A DNA stretch of 64,000 nt from Zhengitettix transpicula. Taxonomy: Eukaryota; Arthropoda; Insecta; Orthoptera; Tetrigidae. The stretch covers positions 162,716,032 through 162,780,031 of the forward strand of contig CM073591.1 in assembly GCA_037074705.1 (NCBI GenBank), written 5' to 3'. The translations under genes were made by a program, and so were the position numbers. Shown here in pieces: positions 26,790-39,800 of the stretch (its first letter is position 1; every line of letters begins with the position of its first letter). The notes under the pieces were generated by a model. It ran no database searches, had not been told where the DNA came from, and saw nothing but the letters and a program-made list of their open reading frames with translations.

Positions 26790-27295
26790 CCCATGCCCAG
26801 AGAGTTCTGGCGGAGGCTTCCTTCGGGGATTCCTTCACATCTCTCTGGATTTTTTGAACTAAGGTTCCCACATGCCAAGGCACCTCGGCCTGTTTTGAGA
26901 GGTGTATGTTCCGGTGTCGCAGACGTTGGGCATACGGTAAGAGTTGTCCGCTATTCCTATTGGAGTAGTCGGCCAGCTGCCTCCTAAACTGGTCGAGACA
27001 CGGAGAAGGGAATGCTTCGACCCCACAGAAAACTCCTCTCCCGCTACCGGAAGGGCGTGGGACAAGTACCAAATGCCCGACCTACCTGATGCAGATTTTC
27101 TAGGGTTTTTCCCTGCATCACTTTTAGGCAAATTGCTGGGTAGGATCCTTAAACCATAGCCCGGGGGCCCTAGTTAACCCTTGGCTACCTTCTTCTACCT
27201 TACCGCATCCCCCCTTTCAAGTCCCTTCCTATGCTATTAAAGGGGAGTTGCCACAACGTGGATTACCCTCATGTAGCCTGTTACCCCCCAAAAAA
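26790..27295 (+). repeat. R-family repeat, copy 5 (near full length)
   Basis: Runs from AGAGAGTTCTGGCGG through TGAACTAAGGTTCCCAC, TGTATGTTCCGG, GGAAGGGCGTGGGAC and CCGCATCCCCCCTTTCAAG to CATGTAGCCTGTTAC and an A-rich end. It follows a short TA-rich stretch with ACCAATAAAAC, also present before the copy at 58095. Confidence 0.9.
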
Positions 27296-27559
27296 ACAAC
27301 ATAAAATATGTTAATTCAACAATGAATAAGAAAAATAAACGTATAAGTTGTAGGCCAGTGGAAGGTGATTGCGTAACCATTAAAAATCCGAACCAAGGTT
27401 AACTCGTTTTTTAGAGTAACCTCCTGAGGTACAGCAATAAATGGCACTGATTTGTCATTTCAGCTGAAACCCACGACCTAGATATTACCTTTTTACAGTA
27501 CATGAAGGTAGCAGGCACTATAAATCCTTAACAGAATAAATCAGAGTTGAACTCCGACC

Positions 27560-28100
27560 TTATTTGAATGAAATTCGTGCTTTCAAAACCACTGGTTTTG
27601 AAGCTTTCAAAAGCCTATGGAAAATGATGTTTTTTCCTTTAAATCAATTTCCTCATTGCTTTCAACTATATAGACTAAACTTATTGTACGTCACGGTGTC
27701 TAATAAGTTCAATGAATATGCAAAGTTGGATGTTTTAGTGGAGACGATGGCTGCGCTGTCCTCAAGATCTAACGCAACCTGGCTACTGCACTGCTTTTTT
27801 CTTCTCTGCAATGCTGATCTTTGTGGCTATCAGATATTTTCCATGGATTCTGCTTTGCGTAATGTACAGCGTGTAGTGTTGTTAGAAGAAACGGGTAATT
27901 TTAAACCATATTTATTTGCAATACTTAACCATTCAAAAGTAACTTTTGGAATTTCATCCAGGTGTGGTTGACCGCCAACGAAGCGTCATGTCTTAGTATA
28001 ACCCGGTTGAATGTCCAAAAGTTATTTACGTAGTAAATACTCCGGGAAACCTTGGCTCTTCGACACTTAGTCGCGCTAGGGAAATTGATTACGACGTGGC
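27560..28100 (-). repeat. Suspected transposable-element remnant
   Basis: A 135-codon plus-strand ORF (27564-27971) has no recognisable motif. The minus strand around 27900-28100, with GGCGGTCAACCACACCTGG and TTTGAATGGTTAAGTATTGC, resembles a dispersed insect repeat I recall. No second copy is in the window to prove it. Confidence 0.25.
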
Positions 28101-30581
28101 TTCCGGGCTTTCATTGGATTGTGTGGATAGCAACTTTATCAAATGCACGACTGGAAGATTAAATACGATTTAATTGACAGTATGACTGCTTTATTATAGC
28201 CAAAGTTGCTAATGTTTGTTACTGAATGAAAATTGTATACATTTTCTAGCACATCGAGGTTTACGACAGTACATTAATCAAAACAATTAATGAAATATAT
28301 AATTTTAGAAGCATTAGTTATTCATAGCTTCATTTAATACCATATCATGAAATTACTCGCGAAGCTAAACCGTAATTTTTTTTATCTGTTATATGAAAGC
28401 TATAAACGTGGTTTGAAGAACAGCAAAGGTTATTTCTGTTAAAGACAACAAAATTCTGCCACGAAACTTAACCGAAGCTTTCACTTCATGAGCATGTCAC
28501 AAATGTCTGTATACACGTTTTGTTTCTAGTGAACATTCCAGTGAATGAACACTTTGCATTCATATTTTGATTTTTTGCTAATGAATATCGATAGCTGTTA
28601 TTAAGAAATTAGGCTCAAAATTTTTGTACTATTTGGATGATTCGGTACAAAATACCATGTGAATGAACAGGAGACATCCAGTAAATTGTCTAGTAAAAAC
28701 CGTTACTTACATAAAATATATAAAAATAGTACAGTAAATTTAAGAAGAGTTTTCTAAAATTATGATCAAATATGGCATGAAATAACACTTAACTTTAGAC
28801 TATGTTGTGGCTACGGCTGACAACCAGTAAAAAACGTTATTGGATTTAGAGGTCTAATGGAACTATTTTAAAACTCAAAGCACATAAAAAATGTTCCAAT
28901 GTTATTAATATTCAGATATTTATATCAGCACTGTTCATTCACTTTAGGGGTCATTCAATGGATAGTTCACCCTATACTAATAATAGTATCACTCTGCGAA
29001 ATAAATATAAACTAAGAAGGCAATTATTTGTAGAAGCAAATAAAATTAAAACTTGAATTTTATATAACTGTTGATAGACGTTATTGTTATACTCTAGAGA
29101 ATGGGATACTACATTTTGAAATAAAACGAAACACAAGCATGAAAATATCTGCTTTATTTGTAACTCTTTATGGTATGGAGTTGTGCAATGTACTCATAAA
29201 TGTTATAATAAAAATGTAATTTCACAGTTGAGATCCTAGTACTGTGGTAACTGGCACCTAGGTTTATTTTGGATTTATTGATTACTTCTAATATTTGTGG
29301 TAACTCGTGGAAATTGTGTCCAACTTCAGTCTTTCTCATTCACATCAAAATATATAATATTCTCTCTGTCGTCACAACACTGTAATTGAGTACACATAGC
29401 AAATTTCTAGATACTAAATGATCAAAGCAAAAATTACTGTCGGAATACTTTTGTGTTTATATTGTACTGACTATACAGTTGCATATACAGCTAGATATTT
29501 CATAATGTTTTACTAATTACTTAACTACTGCAAAGAGGGAAATATAAAAGTTGTACAAAATGACCTTTATACAATATGTCCACTCTTATTAAATCTCTGA
29601 ATAGTACACCGGCAAGTCTAGCAACTTTGGTTTCATCATTTTAAAAAATACATTTTCCACACACTGCATTCAAAGAAACACATGCACTCAAGCGTCACAA
29701 TCAGAAAAAATGCAAAAATTTGTACACAGGAGACTGCGAGAAAATTGTTCTAGTTGGAAATTATATTACGTTAAGTTTTGGAATGTCTTTTTAGGTCAGT
29801 ACGTGTCATGAAAGTGTAACTATTTTCTGTGAGAATGAATTCAGAGCAAAAACAAAACAATTCTAATATATTTATTCTTATCTGTACTTTCTCTGTGACT
29901 CGCAGTCCTCTGTTTTATTAACGATATAATAAAGAACGCCCATTGCAATACCTGTATGCATACAAACACCATAACTTGAATGTAAGACTTGTTTTAATGA
30001 AATATTAGATTTAGTTTACATTTATTCATAATATTTAAATATTTAAAAATACGTTTACGTTTAGTGGGAATATTAATTGTTGGGGCCTGTAAAAAAATCA
30101 CACAAGTATAAAATTAAATAATTTAAAAATTCTGCGTTTTATGTAATGTTACTGAATTTTGTTAAAAAATTATTTACGCTATTGTAAATATTGTTTAGAT
30201 TATAATTGCAGCCCAAATATCGGAATTAATATTCAAGACAATAATATTTATTATTAAGGGAAAAGTGTGTGTGTTTTATAAATACTTTGCACTTCTGAAC
30301 TCGACGAGAAACAAAATGTTGTTTCTATTCTTTATGAGGCAAACATATTATGTCTATTTACCCGAACAACAATATATTCATGACAACAACGCGATGTGCC
30401 CTTTGGATGTTTTAGATTTCGTTTAGAAATCATCTGGAGACAAGTTAAATTATTCGGGTGTTATCACGTCTAATTAAGAGTAAGGAAATTATTTAATTAG
30501 TTACAAAGGAATTAATCGTGATTGAGGGACTAGAATGACGCAAAATTCAGAAGTACAGGTTCCCAAAAGCGGACACAGTCT
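28101..30581. other. Region downstream of the FSTL5-like stop codon
   Basis: Contains the 3' UTR of unknown length, with candidate AATAAA signals near 30.25 and 30.02 kb, then AT-rich intergenic DNA. No gene recognised. Confidence 0.6.
30247..30252 (-). terminator. Candidate AATAAA polyadenylation signal
   Basis: The minus strand reads AATAAA about 330 bp after the stop codon; another lies at 30021-30026. In DNA this AT-rich the hexamer is common by chance, so this is only a position to compare with transcript ends. Confidence 0.2.
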
Positions 30582-30811
30582 TCACTGCAGATGCATGGTG
30601 ACCCAGACCACGGCCCGCGGGTGCACCAGACCTCCGATCTCGCAGTTCACAGTTCGTGTCTCGCCATTCACTACGAACAGCGCCTCATTGGCTGAAGTGA
30701 CCATGTAGTGGCCGAAGATCCCGGAAGCTGCTATCGGTCTGTTCGGAGCTCCCCATTGGGCCATGGATGGCTGCATGGCCTTGCCGACTCCGGTAATCAT
30801 TTCCACCTTTC
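30582..30811 (-). CDS. Fstl5: FSTL5-like terminal exon j with stop codon
   Basis: The last coding exon: acceptor ACCCTCAG before GAAAGG, then 76 codons including the TGA stop. It encodes KVEMITGVGKAM, ASGIFGHYMVTSANEALFVV and VNCEIGG, ending near VVWVTMHLQ. In FSTL5 the equivalent strings are GLFGQYLMTPS, SLFILDG, LNCEI and a terminal VIWVG, so the protein ends at the expected place. Confidence 0.93.
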
Positions 30812-33800
30812 CTGAGGGTAAAATTCTTAAATCAATATAAATTTTAAGCTATTACACACAGACATGTTTTAAAGACAGAAGTGAATTACTGTGAATGAAA
30901 ACAGCAGTTTAATTAACCCGTTTTCTACTTTTCAATGGCATTCTGTTAGTTTGGTTAACGCATTTTCCAGGGTGTCAGTTGGAAGGCTTCAATAAGATAC
31001 ATAGGTTATAGTCCATAAATTACAGGACTTGCTGATTTTCACGAAAACTTTGGATAACGAACTTCTTTTGAAGAATGGCTCTGGTTTCCGAAACAATGAC
31101 AGGATCCTTCAACAATAGCCCGGGGGCCCTATTAATCCTTGGCTACCTTGCTCTACCCTTCTGATCCCCCCTTTCAAATTACCTTCCTGTGCTTTAAAAG
31201 GGAGTTGCCGCCACTTGGATTGTAAACCCTAATATAGCTTGGCTCCACAAACAAAAAAATCCCCACAGCAAACTCCACACATCGAAAGGGCGTGGGACAA
31301 GTACAAAGTACCTACATTATTCAGATTTTCTAGTGTTTGTTCTACATTACTTTTAGGTGAATGCCGGGTTGGATCCTTAAACTGCAGCCCGCGGGCCTTA
31401 GTTAACCTTTGGATACCTTGATTTCACTTACGAATCCCCCCCTACCCTTTCAAAAGCCTTTCTATGCATTTAAAGGGGAGTTTCCGCTACGTGTAACCTG
31501 GCAGTATAAACACATTTCAATAATTCCAAATCATGTCATATCATTCACTTTTCGTCGCAATATGAATAAATGATTATGTAACGATTACAATTTAATTGAA
31601 ATTGTAAAAATATTTGAACATTTAGAATGATCGATATTATATACTTTTTACGAAAATTATTTCCAAGTTTTGAATTAAAAACTTAATCACCTCTGTTGTA
31701 ATTATCTACGATGGAATATAAAAGAAACTTAGATAATGTTTACTTCTCCTTGACCGAAGCTGTCCTGCAAATTATTTATTCCCTGAAAATTTGGCAGGCT
31801 AGTATAATCGGAAAAGGGCAGAAATAGGTTGGGTACAATCCTCGGAAGGTACACATCAGCTTATAATCGACAGTCTCAATTTAATACTGTAATGTCAAAG
31901 AGAATTGACTCACCAAGTATCTGTCTCCATCAAATATCAATTGTAACTCATATCTATCTTAAAATATTCAAATACCAACTTTCCAACGATCTTACGTCTA
32001 TTACATTTCACCACCATATTTCGAGTGTTTTCTCTCTACGAAATTTCCACAGTCTATGTTGTTCACAGTCACATCCCGCATCGCGTAGGTTCCCAAGAAT
32101 CTTTGAAACACGGCCAATGCCCTTACGTAATGCAGGTAAATTTTGCTGAAAAACCATTTGTTTGCAATGAAAGGAGACTTAGTAAATCCTAAACATAATA
32201 TGAAAATTAGAGTTTCAATTTTTTTTTCGCTTAAGTAATCTGAATTACAGCAATGTGTAAATGATTTATAAACTTAAAATTAATTTGAAATGAAAGAAAA
32301 ATAATTACACGCAACAATGTCTGAAATCAATTATATATTTTATAAGTAAAGTTGTAATACAAAAACTAGTTACCAAAATATGTTGCACAAATGGCACCCA
32401 TTCTTGTAAGTCATTATATTACATAATCAAATAAGACGGTAATAATAAGGTTTTTCATGTGTAATAACATCATTTTGGATCTATAAATTAATACCTGAAA
32501 ATTTCTCTTTTACTTTACCCCACCCGATTGGGTTTTCATATCAGGAGACGCGGGATTCTGAGGAACGATTTTCCGTAGCCCACGAATTTGTGCTCTCTCG
32601 TAAAAAGTGTTATTCTAAATCTTCTAATTATTTTTGACCAGTAATGAAATATTTACCGTTAAAAGATATTGAAGTGTCGCATATTTTACTATATAATAGC
32701 GAGTCATTGAAATTATTTAGCATACAATCATTTTACTATGTAAGTAGGTCCGAAGTTAAGAAACATTGAGCTTATCCATCCTAACAATATTGTATGGGCA
32801 TGATCGATTTTGCTTACCTGTGGAAAGATTCAAAAAGAGAATATCTTCCTTGTCTGTTGCGCTGGCATAAAGATCGTAACCGTGGGTGGTCTGTGACGGG
32901 TAGAAAGTTATGTCGCTGATGTTCAAAGTAGTCTTCACGTCAAAGGAAAACTTCAATCCGTTTTCTGTAAGAGTTTCATATTCTATATTATGTACCACAG
33001 CTAGAGTTGTGAGCAGTGAGGGATGTGTGAGGATTATATACATACCTGTGACCCTCTGTACGACGAGAGTGACTCCGTCGCGTTCCCTGTCCAGAGTGAC
33101 GACAGTGCGACTGTCGGGAGCCACGTGAGGCCGACCCAGGAGACCTGCCTTCCTCGCCAGCACCGTATCTGACAGGTGGTCCAGGAGCACTTGGCCAGCG
33201 GGTCTGCCTGTAATCGGTTCCTCGCACTCCAGGATGGCCAGGCCATCTGAAACATAAAGGCATTTTGCCAGGGTATTGTAATTAACATTTTAAATGTGTT
33301 CCACAAACTTAGATTTCATGATAAATTACGAGGGTGGTTCAATAAAAAATACCTCCTATTTTTTCTCCTGAAATTTTGAATTTGGCGCGATTACTCAAAC
33401 ATTCTTTTCCAATCCACCGCAGTAACACCTTTTTAAGTCAACAAGTGACAGCACTACACCCTCTTACAAAATAGCTGGCATTGACGTACGTATTATGCAG
33501 CGTTCTGTGATTGAATTCTTAAATGCGTATTCATGAAAGGATGAAAAATGTGTATGATGATGCAACAGTGGATGTCAGTACAGTTCGGCGATGGATTCGT
33601 GGCTGTAACGAAGCTGAAGGGCAAACGCCGTTGGCTGATTAAAAGCGAAGCGGCAGGCCGGTTACTGCAGTGACTTCACCACAGTGGAATACATGACATT
33701 AGCAAAAGGGTGGACAAAAACTGTGGAAAAGGACAAAGACTATATTGAAAAATGAAAATTTAATAATTAATTTTGTTGGTAGATGCTGTGTAAATTGTAT

Positions 33801-36800
33801 TTAATTGTCTTGAGAAATAAAAAACTTAGACATTACTTATTGACTCACCCTAGTAATAGTGCAATTAATTCTTGCATAAAATTTTCTCAGTGATCTGTGG
33901 ATAAATTTCAGAAGTACTATAATTACAAGGGAAAGAAAGAACGGGTTAGGGAATAGTAAGATCTATTAATTGAATTATGCCACATTTTTTATATCAGCCC
34001 CAGGAAATAAAATAAAATTTTCCAACAATTTATTTTGTCAAAGAAGATTTCGGTCATTTTCATCCACTTCATTTCCAAAATAATTTTTGTAATATTCCTT
34101 GAAGTCAATTTGACCCGTTCTAATCAGTTTTTGGACAAAGCTCTACTTAAATACAATGGTGTCTTATGAAGCTTTTAATATATACCCCGCCGACAACGTG
34201 AAGAGTTGATATATGAATTTTACTTTAACCGGAATATTCTCGGAACTTGTTATTGTAATTTAAGAAAAAAACTTTCAAACTGAAACCGTACTTCCATGTT
34301 TTATTAGTCAAGACAAATTTTTAATAATAAAATTTTTACTTGACTACTAAAACATGGAAGTCTAGTTTTAATTTGAAAGTGTTTTTTTAAAAAATTATAA
34401 TAACGTTGCACAATGTTTCAAAATATTTCAGCTAATATCGATTCTTCAGGATGTTCATAGGGTATATATTAATACAATCAGAATATATTTAGAAAGATTG
34501 GAACGGATGAAATTGAATTTAATGAATCTTATAAAAATTGTTTTGGAAAATAAACTTTATGATGACATTGACGAAAGCTCCTTCGACAATAATAGTTAGA
34601 AATATCACAACTTTTTATTTCCTGCGACTGATATAAAAAAGGGCAACTCAATTGCTTACAAGATTATAATTTACAGTCTCAATAAATTTACAGCAGTTGT
34701 TCAAATAAGTGTAAATTTTGATTAACCTTGTGGCAGCGACGTCGAAAGTTTTCACAAAAAAATTACCTGTGAAAAATACTCTTACAATAACCACAAAATG
34801 TTTGGCCAACGATCGTTAATAACTTTCACTCACTCAATTATTCATAAACACCATTCTATAATTATTTATTGCTTTCTCAAAAAAGACTTTCTTCCGAGAC
34901 AATAAAAATCCCACCTAAGAAATACTTAAACCAAATTTAAAAATAAATGGTTAAAATTACTACTAAATTAGGTTCTTGATATGTTGACAATATATTTACA
35001 GTTAACAGTGCGCAACGAACAAAAAGTCGTCTTATGAATTAGTAACTTCGGTTCCAAAATTGATTCAATAGTTATGAAGCCTTGAATTACTTTTATCAAC
35101 ACAATTACCACAAAATTGTGATATCCAAGGCAACATATTTGAAATGTGCAATTTATTGTGTTAAGTGACAAAAATGGTTGTTAATAGTGTTTATGCTAAA
35201 TTGAAATATGTCATGTGACATTTAATCCTTTACAATTTCACGCATTTTCTGTTTCATATTTCGTTTACTAGTCTGGAAGAGAATATAAAGCAAGACGTTT
35301 ATCTAATTATCGAAATAATTTTATATTCATAATTGTCGTGAGAAAAAATTAAATGATTTTATAAGGAATTATAAAATTTATAAAATTATAAACAGTTAAA
35401 CAATTATAAAACAAAATAATAGATAATTTTTCCTATTGTTAAAAATTTGTAAATTGCTATCAACAAGAAAAACATTGTTTCAAGAGGAATAGAAGTCCAA
35501 AATGACTGGACATGACGGTTTGCAACGTATCACTCGTTACTGGCTGGTCAGTGATAAGTAACGCCGACTACACTGTCGCATTCAATTAAGAAGGTTGTAA
35601 CTTCACGTAATGGACAGTTATTTTAGTCACCAATCAAGTTCTTTTAAGTGGCTTCGAGTGCACAGGGCCTGATAAAATTAAAAATTAACTTTTCGACATC
35701 CTCATAAAATAATGTATACGGGAAACGTACCCACACATAACATAAGTTATCAAGATAATCACCTAATCACCAATTTGGCACCCATGTAACCGAAAAGTTA
35801 TTCGTTAGAGGCAACAAGATACGTTAAATTTTTGAAAAAAAAAATCACCTCGCAAAATGGATCTCGAATTGAACAGTTATCACAACCACACCGTTCTGTA
35901 AAAGACGAAAACCAATCGATTCGAATAAAACGACTAAACATTTAATTATTTCCTGACATAAGAACCCATGAAAGCCAAAAGTTTCCGAAAAATCCACAGA
36001 TTTGCAACTTTAGTGTAACGATTTCGTGGAACACACTGCAGAACGAAACATTTGGCAAATTTATCGGAAAATGCGAAATATGGGAGAAAGGAGAATTACG
36101 AAGCTTTCCTGAGTGAATGAAGACAAAAGTACATCTTCGGAAAGCTGAAACGACCTATAAATTTTCAGAATTGTTTTCGGTATCAACCATTAAATAATTC
36201 AAAGATGCAGTCCTTATGAAAGTTAATAAACCGTTATCACAAACGATTTGAACGTTTCCGACATATAGTAATCATTTGTTTTCAGCCCCAAATCAATTCC
36301 ATTTCCCCCACGTGATTTCAAATGGCCAAGACAGTAAATCCTGTTCCTTTCTCCAGCTCAATGACCGCCAATAAAAGCCCCGAATTGTCTTCCAAGACTG
36401 AGATGGAGAAACTCGTCGACAGTCATTTCCCACAGCTAGGTCGAATCTAGTAGATTGAAGTATCTAAGACCTACGAACTCACGAGGTATTCAACTCCGAT
36501 ACTCTTTCACAACATAATTATTTGACATTTGAATAGGGATCTGCCACTTCTTCCTCTCCCTGAATTACCTTTCTTTTTTTATATTGATTTATTTACAGTC
36601 GCATCAACAGCTTTGGTTATTGGCGACTCAGTATAGAAAGTCATTTTTTCCTTGTCGGGGGGGCTGATTTGATGAGAGTTACTTTCACGCACACAAACAT
36701 CAATGCCCTCGCCGGGATTCGAACCCGGGACCGTCTGCGATGTGAGGCAGTCACGCCGGTCCCTACACCACAGGAGGTCTACCTTTCTTCTATTGCCTAA

Positions 36801-39800
36801 ATTTACCACTGCTTTTTCCAATGGAACACCGGTTTCGATATTACACCAGTATTAAATCCACACGGTTATACCATAGGGCATTCAGTTGCGCAGATCTCTC
36901 CAATGAGAAATTCGTCCATTTAAACTGAACCTGCAATTCAATAATTGTCTCAACTACACCACACACAAACCATATACTTTATCAAAGGTCGAAGACTTTC
37001 CCAGTGTATTTGTTGAATAAAAAGTTCTCGGTTTCCACCCGGGTAACAATGCGATTGCAACGCGACGTTTCATGACGACAGTGCATTTGTCTGTCGAAAC
37101 GTCGCGTTACAATCGCATTGTTACCCGGGTGGAACACCCGAGAACTTTTTCTTCATATACTTTATATTCAAAAATCTTTCAAAAATCGGCACATTATAAA
37201 AAATTAAACTAATACCATATATGATAACATAGTCCCGCCAATTTAGGAACTGTTTCTTATAAACAATGGAGTATTCAGGCCAGATTGTTAAGTAATTTCG
37301 CTCTCCGTTTGCATAGTTTCTCCAAACGTTTTACATTCATGGCCAATTTCTCTCCGTAGAGATAGGTTAATAAAGGATGTAGACTTTCTCGGTGTAGAGA
37401 ATGAATAAAGTCTTCGCGGGCTTCTAAACGAGGGACCACTTTGCTAGAAGGCGATGGAAGTGAATGTCATCGAAACGTCACAAATACACTTGTTTACTCG
37501 GTTAGAAGCCCGAGAAGACTTTATTCATTTTCTACACTGAGAAAGACTACATTCTTGATTAATACTAAATACATCTGATGAAAATTGCATTCTCCGTCAC
37601 TTAATAGTGAAGCACAACATACGAACGCAAATAAAGCAAGTCACCTTCCGTCAGATTGAAGAAACACACACACTCTTGCAGGAGGCAGAAATAACCAAAT
37701 CAAAGTTAGCCGAAAGTGAGTTGGTCTATAATTAAAGATTCATACACATAATTTTTTACTTCTTTTTTTGGGGAAGCAATTTTACAGAACGAAAATATAA
37801 CGAAGTAATTTATTTTAAGTGCAACAAAAAGGTCTACTTACCTTCCGTTCAGAAATGAAGTACTCCTACGAATCAGACAACAAACTCAAAATATTATCTC
37901 TGAATTAAATTCTCCATTAATATTTAATTTAAAATCAAACTAATGGCATGTCTGCATAAACAATGGTTTAGAGGAGTTTTCATTCATTGATAAGTGGAGA
38001 GGATCGGAACAAAAATTAAACAGTGAAGAAATAAGAGACATTAACTGAGAGCCTGGAAACAAATAAGAATTTTATCAGATTACGTTTGAATAGCTCTACT
38101 TCGAATTTTTGATGAAACCTGTATGCATGACAATTTAATCGTAACTGAGACTGAGTCAACACCCACCGCAGTACAGTTCATTACCCTGATGTAACCTCTC
38201 GACCTCGAAAAACGCTCCATACTGTGGATATAATCGGAAAATTCTCCGTTCGTTATTTGCAAAAAAAAAAAAAAAACAGTTCGAGTCCACCGAACGTAAT
38301 AATCAAGATTAATAAAGTTGAAATAACAGACCCGTACAACTTTTAAATTATGTTGGCTTGTGACGCTAACTGTTTCGAATTGAATATTGCAGGGGAAGAG
38401 AATCGAGAACTGCGAAAAAAAATTTCTCAACGCCGCAATTAATTAAATTATCTTATAAATGGCGCTGAGAAACGGTAATTGTATTCTGCAAGCAAAAGGA
38501 TGAAGGTTAAATTACACACTGCTTTTTTAAAAATATTCCGAACCAATATGATGGAAATATATTTGTAACTAGCTGACTGCCCGGCGTTATTCTGGAATTA
38601 TTCCACAGAATATTTGATTAATAAATAAATTTTTTGTCACTAATTTCTTGGTCATTTAGAATATTTTATTGTAACCTTTTTTTTCATCTCCGTATGCCGA
38701 TGTAGGATGAAGATGCCCTTTAACAGGCATCCTTAACGTCAATAATATCAACGATATAGAAACGAATTAATCATAATGTGGACAATTGGAACATTTTTCA
38801 CTTTATAACCCTACGTCACCTTCAAAACGCTGTTGGGCAATGAAATTCAATTTAACCTGCATGTTGAATGTGAGGAAGTAATTAAGAGAAACAAAATTTC
38901 AAGTATTCGACACGATTAGTTTTCGTAATGTTTTTTAATGTCACCCCTTCCATGCTCCTTTGTAAAGGTTACAGGGGTGTCTATCATATCACAACGGTTT
39001 ATCGTGGATTGAAAGTCATATGTTTGGTTGAAATTACTTAAAGAGCGTTTGCGAATTATATAGACGTAGGTTTATTAGCTTACAAAGATCCAATATCATG
39101 GTCGCCTTGATTGAGGTTTTAAGGCAGATAAATTTCAATTTTCCGTTTAAAGGGAATGCTATTATATAATGATAATATTTTTAGAATGGTGTTTAACTGG
39201 CTAATATTTAGGCGAAGGAACAAAGTCATAGAAGTTATTAAAAGTTTCCTCTTATAAAGACCATGGAAAAATCTGACAGAAAAATGGAATGGCAAAGACG
39301 AAAAAATTATCTAAACGCTCGATTATTCAGAGCGTTAAAATCGCTTCAAGGAAATTTAATGTGTCCATATAATTACAATGATTTATATTGAAACATATTT
39401 CATGTATCGATATAAAATAATATGAAACAAAGTAACCCTATGAGTTTTCTTGTAATTGTCCGTATTAATTATAAATATTAATTTTTTTCGTTTTAAATTT
39501 ATTTCTATTTCGAATTGAATAAATTCGCTGAAACTCGTAAAATATCAGTACAAAGAGAAGTCAACAATCCAACAATGAGGTTCTAAGGATGCCGCCGCTG
39601 AACGTTTCTAAGACAACTGCCTGAAAGCTGCCTAAGTGTATGTTAAGCTCGTCCGTATCGTGGAATAAAGACAATTCTGATATGAAATATGTGGGAGTTG
39701 TTTAAATGCCTTTTCCATGTCTTTGCGCTACCCTGCCACAGACGTAGGAAACGGGACAAAGAACAACCATTCTTTTGAAAACAGGATGAAGTGGACGTGG

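Larger units (their letters stand above)
30812..32817 (-). other. Intron between exons i and j
   Basis: A 2.0-kb intron with the fused R copies 6 and 7. The rest is AT-rich with no recognised feature; the 106-codon plus-strand frame at 31829-32149 has no known motif. Confidence 0.85.

Noticed and set aside
32988..33306. 90- and 91-codon minus-strand frames over exon h
   Set aside because: Wrong reading frames of the same exon; only the frame joining exons g and i has family similarity and phase continuity.
36700..36780. tRNA gene
   Set aside because: A and B boxes are present, but there is no acceptor stem or complete cloverleaf, and an A-rich tail plus target duplication marks it as a SINE.
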